A stretch of DNA of 64,000 bases, taken from Corynespora cassiicola (Eukaryota > Ascomycota > Dothideomycetes > Pleosporales > Corynesporascaceae). The stretch covers positions 1,984,001-2,048,000 of the forward strand of contig JAEUWY010000004.1 of assembly GCA_022059125.1 (NCBI GenBank). The letters are read 5' to 3'. A program made the translations under genes and the position numbers. Below the pieces are notes generated by a model. The model did not search any database and was not told the DNA's origin. It worked only from the letters and a program-made list of their open reading frames with translations. The stretch's first letter is position 1. Every line of letters starts with the position of its first letter. Positions 12,031 through 24,257 of this stretch are shown here, piece by piece.

Positions 12031-12074
12031 GCAGCGTCGAGCAGCATCGAATCGCGTCGAATCGCGTCGAATCG
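12031..12074. repeat. 10-bp tandem repeats ending TCGA
   Basis: About four diverged decamers ending in TCGA (GCAGCGTCGA, GCAGCATCGA and two exact ATCGCGTCGA copies) plus a partial unit. No coding context was identified. Confidence 0.8.
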
Positions 12075-14996
12075 TGGCCACCTGCGCCCGCCTGCGGCAA
12101 CCGCCTGACGTTGGCGCGAGTCAATCTGGCCTGGTGGCGTGCGTCTCGGGCCAAAAGAAAAAACCCAGCTACCACACCCGCGGGATGTGGATCGACGCAG
12201 CTATCGCTTGGAGTCGACTTCCGAAGATTCAATCACATCTCAGTCGCGCCGCAGCGGGCTTGCGTGCTCCCCCAGCCCTCCTAGGGCTCCTGCCGCCCTG
12301 CTGCGAGCAGCCAGATGCGGCCGTCGATCATAACCCCCACCTGCTATTGGCCTACCTGCCCTCTGTGCCAATGCACCCCTCGCCTCGCCGTCATGGGAAT
12401 AAGAACCGCATGCCAGCGCCAGCGCACCAGCGCACCACCATACAACCACACCACCACACCACCAACACCCGCCCTGGATTCCGCCCTGGATCCCTCCCCT
12501 GCTCGACTTTTGAGGTTCCCTCGTATTCCTCTCCGGCCTAGGCCGCCTACTCGCCTTGCACCACCCATGCTTTTCGGGGCTTTCATCAGCCAGGACGAGA
12601 CTCGCCCTGCACCTGCTCACGGCCCCCTTCACGCCTGTTGCTCTGGCCTTGGAGCTGCCTGATGCGTCCGCTCTCCTTGCGCCGTCCTTACAGGGGGGGG
12701 CAGGCTCATGACCCTTTTCACTGTCTAGGTCAGCTATCCGCCCAATGATGCCGGGTCCTAGACAGGGGAGACGAAGTCCACAGCCGGTCGTCTCCGACGT
12801 CTTGGGAGCACATGTCGGAGCTTTTGCATCTTTGACAGCGGTTCCCGAACCACATCGCACAATGGATTCCCTTCTGCAACGAGCTGCCTCTCGTCAAACG
12901 TGAACCGGTTGCTCGCGCAATGCAGGCGCCTTTCACGCGCTTCCTCTGACACGCGCGACTGCCAATTTTTTTACTTTTTCCGAGGCATTGACGCACCCTG
13001 GCCGCGACAGGCCCCATTACGAGCCCCCGGTTCGCGCAAGGGGCCGACGCGACACCGCGAATCCTGGGACAAACAAATTACCTCACCAGCCTGCTTTTCG
13101 CCTTTGATTCGTGTGCAACCAGATTGCTACGGCGCACTATTCATTGACGGCCACCAGCTGCAACGCACGGCTCTTGATTCTGCAGCCCTTTGGTCTACCG
13201 CGGCCGGTCTATTACATCCGATGAGACGCTGTCAGTCCCTTTTGGTCCCATCAGCAATGCGAGGGTACTACTCTGTGCGACCGCACTGTCACTGCACCTA
13301 TCCTTTTTGCAGCCATACCCAGGTTGACGCCGCCGCCTTTGTTCCAGTCAGACAAACGCTTTCGTGGCGCATGAGCATGCTGTAAACGCTGGGTGATTCA
13401 TTCTCCCCTTTTCCCCATTGCAATGCCCGTCATCACGCGACACGACATGATTTGACTCACCTGGCAATCTCTCAACATTCCCAGTCGGTTGTATTCGCAT
13501 TCTTGCATGATCTCCGGAATGAGCCGTGGTTTGACGCGCAACTCCACCTGGTATCTGGTCAGAACCACAGCCTGCCCCCTGCATGGCAGCCACAGGGCCA
13601 CCAAGTCGCTGGCCCCTGGACAAGCTGGATTCAAGCCACGCCTCGCAGCCTTGGTGTTCACTTCGTTTACCCTCGCCGAATGTCATCATCGTATCTTCGG
13701 CATTTCCGATATCGACCACGGGGAAGTACATCCCTTCCCGCCCGTCTTGGGGCCCGGAAAGATGTTTTCTCCACCTTCCTAATTTTGCGGAGATCCCGCC
13801 ATTTGCTTCTTTAATCATCCATACCCCCGGCCCTTTGGCTTGGAATAGCCATTGATACCCTGCTCGACATGCTCAGCCAGCCAGCCTCGCGTGTCTCGAT
13901 TTTTTCCAAAGGACAAATACAGTCGAGTTCAGTGATCCACCACTTCCGGTGCGGTCCGGTCAATCCGTCCACGGAGGCGGACGAAAGGATATGGTTTGCA
14001 ACCGCTGGCCCGCCTACGGTGGGCGCGCATGGACTATCTGCCATGGTTTCAGTCGTAAAAATTCCCTTTTGTTTTGAGACGATACTCTTTGAAGTTGAAC
14101 ACTGTCCACTAGCAGGTTACAGCCTCACATTGAGCTGCAATAGCCTGGTGTGTTGATCCGACGTCGTATCGGCCAACGTTCTTTGACTTGGTCAGATTTG
14201 TCACCGGACAACTGCACCCCACCAAATTCGCCTTGTGGTAGATTTTGACTAGACCATCGATAGTCTGGGCCTCCACTGCACCTTATCAGCCAACGCATAT
14301 CTTATCCGGTATGAGAAACTCCAACATCCCTGTGTTGGGAGGGTATGGTCCGTGGAACTCTACCTCAACACCGCTCTTGACCATTTCCTCACAAAATCTT
14401 GAAATTATCCGGTGTGGATGGGTGGGGCTATGCGAGATGCCGCAGTCTGACCTCTTCACCCTGTTCGGCGCATTGTGGACCCAGCCGGTCAGATCAGGCT
14501 GTCGTCTATCTGACCATCCCAAGGAACAGATTGGGTACACCCCCGTTGCCCCTGCATCCAACTCTGTAAGAATCTAGAGTTGCCTTGTTTCATAATATTT
14601 CTGACCCTCTGGTTCCCTGCTCTCGTGTCGCTCTCTATTAATGACGTGGGGTCGGTTTTGGCTAGGTTAGAAACGAGTTACACTCTGCGTCAGCGCCTGA
14701 CTGGAGCATGTTATTCTGGGAATCGATGCATCTGGTTCTTGATCAGCATTTTGCCTCTATATTTTTATCGTGGCTAATGCTCTTGCCGAGCTATCCTTCG
14801 GGACGCTCGCAGGTGGCAATCATGCTTGTTGGCATCACGGGCGGCATTAGATTGGTAAGCACCATCAACTTCCAGCTAAAACCTAGCCATCTCATCAAGC
14901 ATTTTGGAGCATGTAAGTATAAGGCTGCGGTCCTTTTATAGAGGTTTTTTAGTAATAGTGTAGTCATGCGACAATTTGGTGTGGTACGAAGTGTCT

Positions 14997-15024
14997 TAGG
15001 TACCTAGGTACCTACCTAGGTGGG
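14997..15024. repeat. TAGGTACC palindromic repeat cluster
   Basis: Overlapping CCTAGG and GGTACC palindromes in a 28-base block at the border between the GC-rich left part and the AT-richer P450 island. Related short blocks occur near 31866, 50663, 55820 and 59745, always between genes. This type of low-complexity palindrome is frequent in spacers of filamentous ascomycetes. Confidence 0.75.
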
Positions 15025-15133
15025 CATTGGTAATTCTGCTTGGACTTGAAGTTTTCCATGATAGTATTGTAGTCATATGAACACGACACCATCCTAAACC
15101 CAGAACCGAGTAGCACACCACGTACCCCAACTG

Positions 15134-16946
15134 CTACCCCCTCAACTCCCCCAAAACCTCCGCCCTCGGCCTAACCTTCAAAAACGGCCCATAATGCCCC
15201 GCTACAAACCGATCATACAACTGAAACTCCCCCCTCCTCTCCCTCCCCCTCCCCAACCCTTCTTTCCCCCCACCCACATCCCCCAGCTCCCCCTCGGCCC
15301 TCTCGACATCAAAATACCAAAGCACCTTGGCCGCCAGGAGACTCGCCTCCATGTACGCCATGGGCTTTCCCGCACAGCCCCTGTGGCCCGTGGAGAAGGC
15401 GGAGAAGGCTTCTTTGATGGTTCTCTGTGCGAAGGTGAGGTTTTCAGTGGTGGTGGTGGTGGTAGGATCGTCCATCCAACGCTCCGGCCGAAAGACAAAC
15501 GGCTCAGGGAAGTAATCCGGATTGTGCTGGATCGTATAGGTACTCACCCCAACCGTCGTCCCGGGGGGCACAACATGGCCATCGATGACCAGCGGCTCCG
15601 CCGCATCTCCGTCTGCCAGCTCCCGCCACATGGCGTGGGATACGGGGGGTGAGAGGCGGAGCGTCTCGTCCAGGGCCGCGCGCAGGTATGTGCAACCCGA
15701 CAACGCAGGGCCGGAGCGTATGTCCGCGCCGGAACCAAAGGTGCTGCGGATTTCGGAGACGAGGCGGTGGTGGGGGTCGGGGTTGCGGGATAGGTAGAAG
15801 AAGAGGGCTGCTAGGGCTGTGGAGGTGGTGTCTGCGCCTGGAGTCGCCATGCTGTCAGCTTTGGGAGGGGAGGGGGGGGGTTTATACTAAGATGCGGGCA
15901 TGCAACGTACCTGCCGGGAAGAAGAAGAGCGTTTCGGCGAGGAGCTCGGTGATTGTAGTATCCTGTCCCGTCTCTGGGTGTTTGGATTTGAGCATTGCGG
16001 AGAAGAAGTCGTCTCTCGAGTGGGCGCCGCGCTCCATCCGCCGGTCCACCATGCGATTTATCAGGCCCCGGAGCTTGTCTCCTTTTACCAACAGAAATAA
16101 GAGTAAGGGGATATCCATTCCCGAGTAAGCCATCGACGGGGCTTGAATCTGCACGTTGTTGCGCCAGTTTCCGACGTCCAGCCAGCGGACTAGGAAGCGT
16201 GCCTTGTCGTCTTTTTGCAGGTTGAACGACTCGCCAAAGCCGAGGTCGGATATCACGTCGAAGCCGAACCGCTTGCAGAGCTCGGTGAAGTCTGCCGCTT
16301 CTCCTTTCTCGCTCAGAGAGAGGAGGTTTCGGAGGAATATGTCGATGTGCTGAAGCATGTTCGTTTCGAAGCTGCGCATATATCGTTCGGATACTGATGT
16401 GCCCAGAATCTTGCGCTTATGTCTGTGCAAGGTCTTATCTCGAACATTGAATAGATTGAAGATTTTTGGTCCGTCGAATTGAGTCACCAGGTAACTCTTG
16501 GACTTAATGAGACGTTCGTTATTGTAGATGTCTTGGCTACTTAGTCGTCATCCAGGATGCTGGCGTGACAAACGTACCTTGGATAGCGGTCACGGAATTG
16601 AAGACGAGCTTATTCGGTCCATGTCGTATCACATCACCTTTTGGGTCAATTATCACCGACATTTATCGTGGAGCGTTGGACTTACCATATTTGAGGTGGT
16701 CGAAGTACGTAACAAGGTGGAGTCGCGAAAAGAGCGCGTGGTAACCGACATACCAATTTGTAATTTTGGCAAGGATAGGGCCGGGGTACTTTGACAGTGG
16801 ATGAATTGTCAAACGATAACCAAATAATAATATACACTTGGTAGATATTAGGTCGGTCACGTGATAGCGTCAAGACAAGAGATACATACCCTTACTAGAA
16901 ACAAGTAGGCCACATACTTGAAGACAGAGAGAACGGTAAAATCCAT
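15134..16946 (-). CDS. Cytochrome P450 monooxygenase
   Basis: Membrane-bound haem-thiolate oxidase that inserts oxygen from O2 into an unknown small molecule, with electrons from cytochrome P450 reductase. Five exons (16890–16946, 16686–16836, 16578–16637, 15911–16531, 15134–15858) give 537 residues. The N-terminus MDFTVLSVFKYVAYLFLV is a membrane anchor followed by HPLSKYPGPILAK. Visible hallmarks are helix-I GADTT (304–308), ExxR as ETLR (361–364), PERW (421–424) and the haem motif FSTGHRGCAG with Cys458. All active-site signatures are intact and length is usual. The start at 16946 puts the anchor first; an in-frame ATG at 17084 would add 46 residues before it. The gene lies tandem with a transporter, a Zn2Cys6 regulator and an SDR. 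The CYP family and substrate cannot be named from this reading. Confidence 0.94.
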
Positions 16947-17395
16947 CGTTTGATGGATTAATTTCATGTATCCAAAAAAATTTTTTGGGGGGTTTCCGTT
17001 GATATAGCTATGCAGGTAAGCCGCAAAGAGGGGCCGTATTCGCCGTAATATGTCAGCAACCGATTCAGGCAGAATCATGGCCAAGCATGCTTATCTTAGG
17101 GCACACCAGACCATCGCACTTGGCAGTCAGTCTTTAACAAAAGACCTCCAATAATATTGGCATGACATCCGGAGTGAGATTAAAGCTGTGGTTGCCTTAA
17201 AGCCAGTAATGATGATATGTTCTAGAGGGTTTATCTGTTTTGATTATCTCATAGCGCTCTTTCTGACATCTTTAATAGAAACTAAAGCTATAGATACTTT
17301 CCTTAGTAATTTGCAAAACTTCAGCTGTATGTAGTATAAATCTGAAGTTTGTTTGTAAATTTCTTCAAAGCTCTATTTAATTGCGGTCAAGTTAT
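16947..17395. other. AT-rich spacer between P450 and transporter genes
   Basis: Upstream region of the P450 and 3' flank of the MFS gene. It is AT-rich with A and T runs. An in-frame ATG at 17084 could extend the P450 N-terminus. No other gene is seen. Confidence 0.6.
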
Positions 17396-19242
17396 TTAGT
17401 TTGCGGTAGTCTTGCACTCAAGATCCTGGGATGCATCTTCGTTCACCTCTCCTGGCAGTCGCGCTGCGTCTCCTTCCCCCAATTCCCGCACAACTACCCT
17501 TTTGAGCGTAGATTCATATGTTTTAAACTTAAGTGCAGACACTTTATTCTCAAATAGTTCATCAATCTCTTCGAGCGTTCTGACATGTGTAAGCATTTGA
17601 AGTGCTGTACAAAACGCAATACAAACCTTCCTTTCATTTCTGGCATGCAAACAAAAAAGAATATAACACAAAGAAAGTTGGAGGCAGCCCATATGTAGCC
17701 ATATTTGGCACCCTGTCTAAGATGAATCGGGTTGGTTTACTGTCAGGTGCGATACGTACCCAGCCAAGGTTTTCGGGGTTGATAAAATATGGGGTGCAAA
17801 ATGCATTGAGCCATGCTAGAAAATAGCCCAAACTCGTTGCACTTCCCACAGTCCATGCTCGCAGCCTTGTACTGACGAGCTCTGTAGCGACGGGGTAACT
17901 TGGATCTGTTAGTATTCTGCAGCCTATGTCTACGAAAATGCGCCTACCTTGCTGCACCCACACACATGTTGTACCCCCATTTAAACAAAGTTGTAAAAGC
18001 TATGAGGCAATTCTGTAGCGCTATCGAGCCGGGTGACACAGTACCTGCGATGGCAAATGCAAGTTGTGATAGTCCGCAGATACAACCGCCAAGAATGAGG
18101 ATCGATCGTCGACCTAGATGCCGTTTCATCAAGTACATACCCATATTCACACCGAGGAATCCAAAACATGTAGCCATTATGTTGTACTTGAAAGCATCGT
18201 TGACGTTGAGGCCAGACACGATGAGAAAATAGGTGTTGTACGAAATGATAAACCAGATACCAGAGCCAGTCTGGCAGGCAATCATTCCGTAGCAAAGTAG
18301 CGTCCTTCGGAGATCGGTACCTGTAGTTTGGTTTAGAGACCCGCCAATTCTTATGAATCATCACCTACCTCGAAACATGTCTAATGCCCCGACGGTGGTG
18401 GCAAGACGCTTCTCCTCTTCAATTCCTCTGACCATCTCTGCCCACTCGAGTTCCAACACCTCTGGCGCTAAAGAACTGCCCCGAAGGATCTCCAAAGACT
18501 TCCGGGCCTCTTCTGTCTTTCCCTTCGTGAGGAGATACCTTGGACTTTCTGGGACAAATATGAGCCCAGCCGCCAGAATCATCGGGACAATGAAGAGAGT
18601 TCCAATTGGAATCTGGTACGATGCTTTATCTAGTCTCGTCTTGGTGGCATTGGTAACGGCCGCTCCAATAATCGACCCAATATTGACCCAGTAAGCAAAA
18701 AGGGCCACGATGACACCTCTTAGGTGCGCAGGGCTTGCCTCGGAAGTGTAAATGTTTGAAAACGTGACAAGAAACCCATTGGCAAACCCTAGGATTAGGC
18801 GACCGGAATAGATGGCTGCATTCGTGTCGCTGGCCATCTGCAGGACACAAGCCACTGCATTTAGAACGCAAGCGATCCACAGTGCCAATTTCCTGCCGAA
18901 GAAGTGTGAAAATGTCCCAGCAGTCAGAGCTGAGACAAAAGATCCCAAGGTAAGTAATGAAGCGATCAGTTGCTGGAATGTCGACTTGAAGTACCGATTA
19001 GTCTAATGAGAACTGTGTGTGCTTGGTGTAAAACATACCTCGATTGCATAACCACCTGCTGCTTCTGGATCTGCGTAGCCGAACACTCTAAGAAATCCAG
19101 GCATCGCCTGTAGTCCGCCGACTGCAGCTGAATCCAGACCGTACTGGAGATTTGCTATGGATACAATGCAGCAGATGAAAAGGCATTTCCTATTCGCCCA
19201 CAAGGAGTTTTCGGACATGGTGGGATTGCCGCCATGTGCCAT
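17396..19242 (-). CDS. MFS transporter, sugar-porter family
   Basis: Plasma-membrane carrier, most likely a proton-coupled or facilitative sugar transporter. Six exons (19039–19242, 18369–19002, 17948–18320, 17760–17898, 17627–17712, 17396–17579) give 539 residues. Sugar-porter signatures are present: GRKLALW after the second helix, SGRLILGFANGFL, PESPRYLLTKGK before the central loop, LGRRSILILGG in the second half, and PEMKGRTLEEIDELF at the C-terminus. The last signature is assembled across the final intron (KG-R split codon), which supports the exon model. The protein is long enough for 12 helices. An alternative start eight codons in (19218) is possible. It sits between the P450 and a Zn2Cys6 regulator on the same strand. 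Which sugar or sugar-like product it carries is unknown. Confidence 0.93.
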
Positions 19243-20038
19243 GGGGATGCAGTCCGGAGATGACGTATGTATCTATCTTCTCTCGGAAATTTCTTTGGTC
19301 TCAGATTGTAAGAGTCTTGCTGGTTATATGAAGGTACACGAACCGGAAAATTCAGCTCAACGGTCAATGCAGCGGGACGAGGTCTTTAACCTACACTGAC
19401 TCATATATTAAGTATATGGGGCCCCACGTTTCTTTTGGCGGAGCTTGGCAGGATGTCTTTCCTCGATATGCCCAAACTTTCAGTTCAGTCAAGAAGCTTT
19501 GAGATATCTCTCACTGTGGCGCTTTTCTACTATCATTGACTTGACACTCTGTGCAACCAACTGACTGTTGCTGCTATCATATTACAAGCTCCCACGTACG
19601 AGCTTTGAGTTCATTCCAACAAAGACGGCGAGAATATTGTCGATATTCTGTTACAGCTGTCCTCGGTCATGTGGGGCCGGTTATTGCGGGGTATGCTGCT
19701 CAAAGGATTGCACTAAGCGATCAGTCGACATGGTATGGTCCGAGGAACGAGATACGAAATAACATTTATTGTTGCACCATTCTGATCGTAAACCGACTGC
19801 TGTATGCCAATAAAAGAGAGTATAATTTGTGCTAACTGCGATCCACACCCAGGGTGATTATCGAGATCATTCGTCTCGGCCGGCTAGATTTTGGAGTATG
19901 TAAAAGCGATCGACTACCAGGCCATAGCGAATGCCAGGTATGGCTTGTTTCTGCTATTTGCGTGACTCTTGCAAAAGAAGTATTCTTTAACGAGTGAAGG
20001 TTGTCTTTGTATCGTATGTACTTTCAATTTCAAGTGTT
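19243..20038. other. Intergenic, AT-rich, no gene seen
   Basis: Promoter region of the transporter and 3' flank of the regulator gene. Only short frames without domains on both strands. No repeat stands out. Confidence 0.55.
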
Positions 20039-21583
20039 TCATTCGGTAACCTGGATGCGTCCCATGCTATCGATAAATTTCTTGATGGCGCCTGGCAGAT
20101 TCGGGTTTTGCCAGGCAGTGAATATAAGTCTCGTGTAATCTTCATCAATTTCATTGCGTTTTAGGTATAGGAGTGCTGTTCCGATGGGGAACGAAATGGT
20201 TGTGGCGCCCCAGATTCCGAGTGATTGTCCGAAAAAGTATGAAGCTGAGCGTGCGATGCGACGAGCAAAGACCCGCGGGTGGTTTCTGTCCTGGTGATGG
20301 AGCGATTTGTCGGAGAACGGTACCGAGAGAAGATCGTCCAGGCATAGATACAGAAGCGTGCTCGTTGTCCAGTACAATACGGAAAGGTGGGCTGTATTTG
20401 GATCGCGGAAATGGATAGCTACAGCTTTTTCGGATGCCGGGGTATACAGAAGATCCATGTATCTAAGGGACCAATACTCCAATTTCTTTGATAATTTCAG
20501 GCATTTTTTGAGCGACTTCCCGTGGCCATTGGCGTACACGTTGCTACCCAATGTAGGAAGTATCTCCCTATCGTGCATCAATTCGGGAATGCCGGCGAGA
20601 ATGTCCAGGAGGGAATCCTTTGGAGTTTTGGGATGGAGTTTCCATGGGATCGTCTTCCACTCGTCAGAGTTGAGTGGTGTGGCCTTTCGCATGCGTATCG
20701 CAGCAACGATCTGCAGGAGATGAATCTCACGCAACCCGAAGGGAATACAGATAAATGACTCACTGGATTCAATCGTCCTTCAACAAACAGATCGTGCGCT
20801 ACGCCATTAGAATATGACTCTGCGCCTTTGTTCCTCATCAGAGCCCACTCTCCATCCGCGTGACTGCACCAGCTTGCTGCTTGCTGCTTCGTATGTTCTT
20901 CCGTACCAAAAAGGATCTGAAAAAAATAATCAATTGGCTTGTTACTTGTAAAGTGGATATAAATTTACTTCAAATAAACCCATTAATCGAGGTACTGCAA
21001 GTAATGCTTCGCTAATGGAACTATCAGGAAATTGTAAAGCACGTTGCAGTTTCCACAGGCATTGTCCGTATACGCGATACCCTTGCTGGATTAACTGTAT
21101 TTCTCCACTAACTTTACCCAGAAACGTAGCTCCAATAGCAAGCAGGGCATATCTCAAAGTTTGGTCTTGGACATAAAGAGTGGTGAGAGCGCTTAAAAAG
21201 CTGTTGGTATGTATAACGGCGGGTCTCCCTTTATGAGGGTATGGAAGATACACGTCAAAAAATTCTTCGATGAATCTTTCTCCATACGCTGATCGAGTCA
21301 AATTATCTGGCAACATTATATCCACCTGAGTGGCTACTCGCTGAAGATGTTGTATAGAACCTTGACCTTGGGAAAACCGACTGTTCTCATTGACAAAGAT
21401 ACGATCATCATTGTAACCGCCGCAAAATAGACCTTTACTTCTGCACTGACCACAGATGGGACGTTGTAAGTCACACTTTGATTATTTAGTTAGGCCAATG
21501 GTCTTTGGGGGAGTCGGCCTTACGCCTTTTTTGCGCCTTCGGCAGGTTATGCAACCCTTGGAACGGCCGGGTACTCCGACCAT
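20039..21583 (-). CDS. Zn2Cys6 (GAL4-type) transcription factor
   Basis: Nuclear DNA-binding regulator. Four exons (21524–21583, 20969–21475, 20764–20916, 20039–20710) give 463 residues. The binuclear zinc cluster is at the very N-terminus: Cys11, 14, 21, 28, 31 and 38 in a CX2CX6CX6CX2CX6C array, with basic RRRKKG between the second and third Cys. An intron splits the cluster just before Cys21. The rest is the alpha-helical regulatory domain seen in fungal regulators of the Fungal_trans_2/DUF3468 type, including RYALLAIGATFLG, a WKTIPW motif, and LLYLCLDDLLS near the end. Position between an MFS carrier and an SDR on the same strand suggests control of the neighbouring P450–transporter–SDR set. 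That is inference by location. Confidence 0.9.
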
Positions 21584-22334
21584 TTTTCATTCGGAATTTT
21601 TGTCGAGCAGATATTTTTCGAATACATCATATCGAGCGCAGCCTACCTGTACTTAAAGAAATCGCCACATGGTAAGTTGGCAAGTTGGTGGTCTGCGTTA
21701 TGGCTATGACGACATTGACTTTCCTTCTGACCAATGAGCATGTGACACTTTTACTGCCCAATCAGAACCTGGTAAAGTTGTTAGAAGCCTAAGCGTGTGA
21801 TCCACAGTTCTTTATCTCAGCCTACCCAATTAGGAAATTTGATTACGTCGGTGCTGGGAGTGCCTGCGAGAGCAGGTGCAACGGGACTCGCAGCTGTATG
21901 GCATGGAAATAGCAGTCGCAGAGCTAAAGGCCGCATAATGACCGCATAATTCATGACGTCACATGGCATCGGCCACAATTGTGACATATCTTCGATGGAG
22001 ATAGACGCCCTAACCTAGCCAAAAAGCTCTCGGTTGATTGAACGCTGGCAATGATTACGTGAAATCGGCCAGGCACAGCCTTCTCCATTGATGACCAAAG
22101 TCCAGAGTTAATCTAGGAGTGGACGATCAAACTACCGTTTCATCTCCGCCTCGCATAGCAGACCATTGGCTCCCGTCGCCTATCTCCACTGGAACTTTTG
22201 GCTTCTGAAAGCTCTACCAGGGCAATCGAAGAGGCGTAGAAAGTTTGTATTTGGGGCCCAGCACAGGCTCTGCGGTGCCGATGTCACTGTCACGCAAGGT
22301 CAGCTGAGGAGGTCTGATGGAGTGAGGATCATGT
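21584..22334. other. Intergenic, no gene seen
   Basis: Upstream of the Zn2Cys6 regulator and downstream of the SDR. It contains the ATGACGTCA-type palindrome TCATGACGTCA near 21950–21960, a possible bZIP site. Frames are short and lack domains. Confidence 0.5.
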
Positions 22335-23117
22335 TTACCCAGGTCCGCGTGGTGCCCAGAACTCTCCCGTTTGCTCTATGCCCACGGTCGAAATCCAGTC
22401 CACAAGTGACTTCGCAGCAACATCTGGAGCAACTGCACCTCCGTCGTCCCAAAACTTGTCGAATCCCACATTCTTGGTCATCTCGGTGCGCATAAATCCA
22501 GGATGTACGCTGACGACGGTAACGCCGCGTCCTTTTAGGTCCAGGCTGAGCAACTTCGCCGACATATTCAGGGCCGATTTACTGGCATGATGTCCATAGT
22601 TTCCGCCACCTTCCTTCTCATGCCTCAGAGTTATACTTCCGCTCTCTGAGGAGACGAAGATAACCTTGGAGTTTTTGTTCAGCAGTGTGTCGGAGTCGTT
22701 TGCAAGGGTCGTGGCCAGGATGGTCGGGCCGATGGCACAAGTACGATACATCTTTTCTTGTTCGGCGAATGATGGCTTCGCGAGGCTCTCGGTAGAAAAA
22801 TAGCCAGCAGTGACGATCACGATGTCTATGTGAGATATGGATTTCGTGTGAAGGTATTGGAGGAGTTTGTTTGCCGCGTCAGGAGATGAGATATCAATGC
22901 CAGGAACATAACCGATGTTTTTGGCTGTTCATGTACAAAGTCAGTGACAAAATCGACCGCGTTTCATCTGGAATGATCTCTTGCAATGCATACTGTTTGC
23001 TGGAGGGTTGGAGGTGCGCGTCGTTGCCAATACTGTGTTCTTAGGATCCGAGGAGTACACATGCACCAGGCTGGCTCCAAGACCGCGTGTCGCACCGACG
23101 ATGAGGATAATGGGCAT
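22335..23117 (-). CDS. Short-chain dehydrogenase-like protein with altered catalytic Tyr
   Basis: Rossmann-fold protein of the SDR family, closest in look to small C-factor-like members. Two exons (22994–23117 and 22335–22924) give 237 residues. The dinucleotide site GATRGLG is at residues 7–13 and the catalytic Ser region VSSESGS is near 132–138. In the usual YxxxK position the sequence reads HHASK: Lys157 is kept but residue 153 is His, with a Tyr two residues earlier (Tyr151). PGFMRTEMT after the active site is typical of the family. The protein may still reduce a substrate through another residue, or may have lost reductase activity. It is last in the same-strand P450–MFS–regulator row. 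I see no frameshift or stop. Confidence 0.88.
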
Positions 23118-24257
23118 CTTCGTATATTAGAGAGGCTTGTCTCAGCGGGTTGATTTAGGTGTTGAGGCGAGGGTCACAATGTGCTTTGGCAATGACGTAG
23201 GGGTGATTTGCGTGCTGGGAGGGGTGAATGGTGAAGCCCTTATCGATAAGGAAGACGCGTCGCGTACCACTCCCTGGAGGGCCCAGGCGACTCCAGAGCA
23301 GCAGGCACGATGAGTTCCGGCACCATGATCAAACTCGACAGAGGCATCGCATCTCTTCTTGCCATGTAAACATAGATCTCGTATTTTGCAAAACTCAATG
23401 ACAACATTTGGAATTGATATTGATTTGCTCCCTCCGCAGCCTTGACTCTCAAGCCAAATTTCCAATTCATTCCTGCTTTTCTTACCCTGATTCCTATTAT
23501 CTGATCGACCCCCACTGCATGTCATATCTTGTCCCGATCATCTGCTAATGTTAGCGGTAATGTAACCAGCCTAACGATCTCGAGCGTCGTTTCAGCGAGC
23601 TAGAGAGAAGACATCATCTTGAAAGACATGAGTGATCACATCGAAAAAAAGACTCGGAAATTTGTTATATGAATGAGAAGGTATACGAGAAACGAAATAG
23701 GCGGCCCAGGCGGTCATGACGATAGTGAGATTTTAGCTGTGCCGCGCAATGAAGTCGACGAAGCCTTAACCCATGATCTAAATTCGCATTCCAATTACCA
23801 AGCTTCATGATCGCCATCATACCAGATTCTGGACCGTCTTAGCATTCTTTTGGCATTATGACTGCATATTTGCCTACGCCTGGAACGAGAGGTCTAAAGC
23901 AGAAGTCGTGGACGGCGTGACTTGAATGATCTACTGGGGTATGCTTGCAACTATTATGTACAGTAGAAAAGAAGGCCTATGAAAGTTGATCGGATCTTCT
24001 AATGTGACTAGGGTAATTTGAGTTATTCCGAGCAAATTGCCTGCTTGTGGATGAATACCTAGATAGCCATGTTTCAGTGAGTGTAAGGCATGTGATATTG
24101 TTTTACGAGAATGCTGTATGACTAGAATACTATTTTCTTGAGTGCAATTTTCTCGAGCGCAGAGCATGCACAGCAGACGTCTGGCCGCTTTTAGAAGTTA
24201 ATTCTGAGTGGTCGCATCGGAGTCTGCCATGCATCCAAAAAGAGGGACTTATTTCGT

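Larger units (their letters stand above)
11781..15133. other. Second long C/T-rich spacer, no protein gene seen
   Basis: The plus strand from about 11.8 to 14.5 kb resembles a long pyrimidine-rich leader, yet no plus-strand gene follows; the next gene is a P450 on the minus strand. It includes a CGC microsatellite, 10-bp tandem repeats and many short frames without domains. The last part (14.6–15.1 kb) is AT-richer and holds a TAGGTACC palindrome cluster. It could hold a non-coding RNA or only spacer. Confidence 0.45.

Noticed and set aside
11639..12541. 300-codon open frame on the plus strand
   Set aside because: Composition follows the CGC and TCGA repeats it crosses; no ordered region and competing frames over the same bases.
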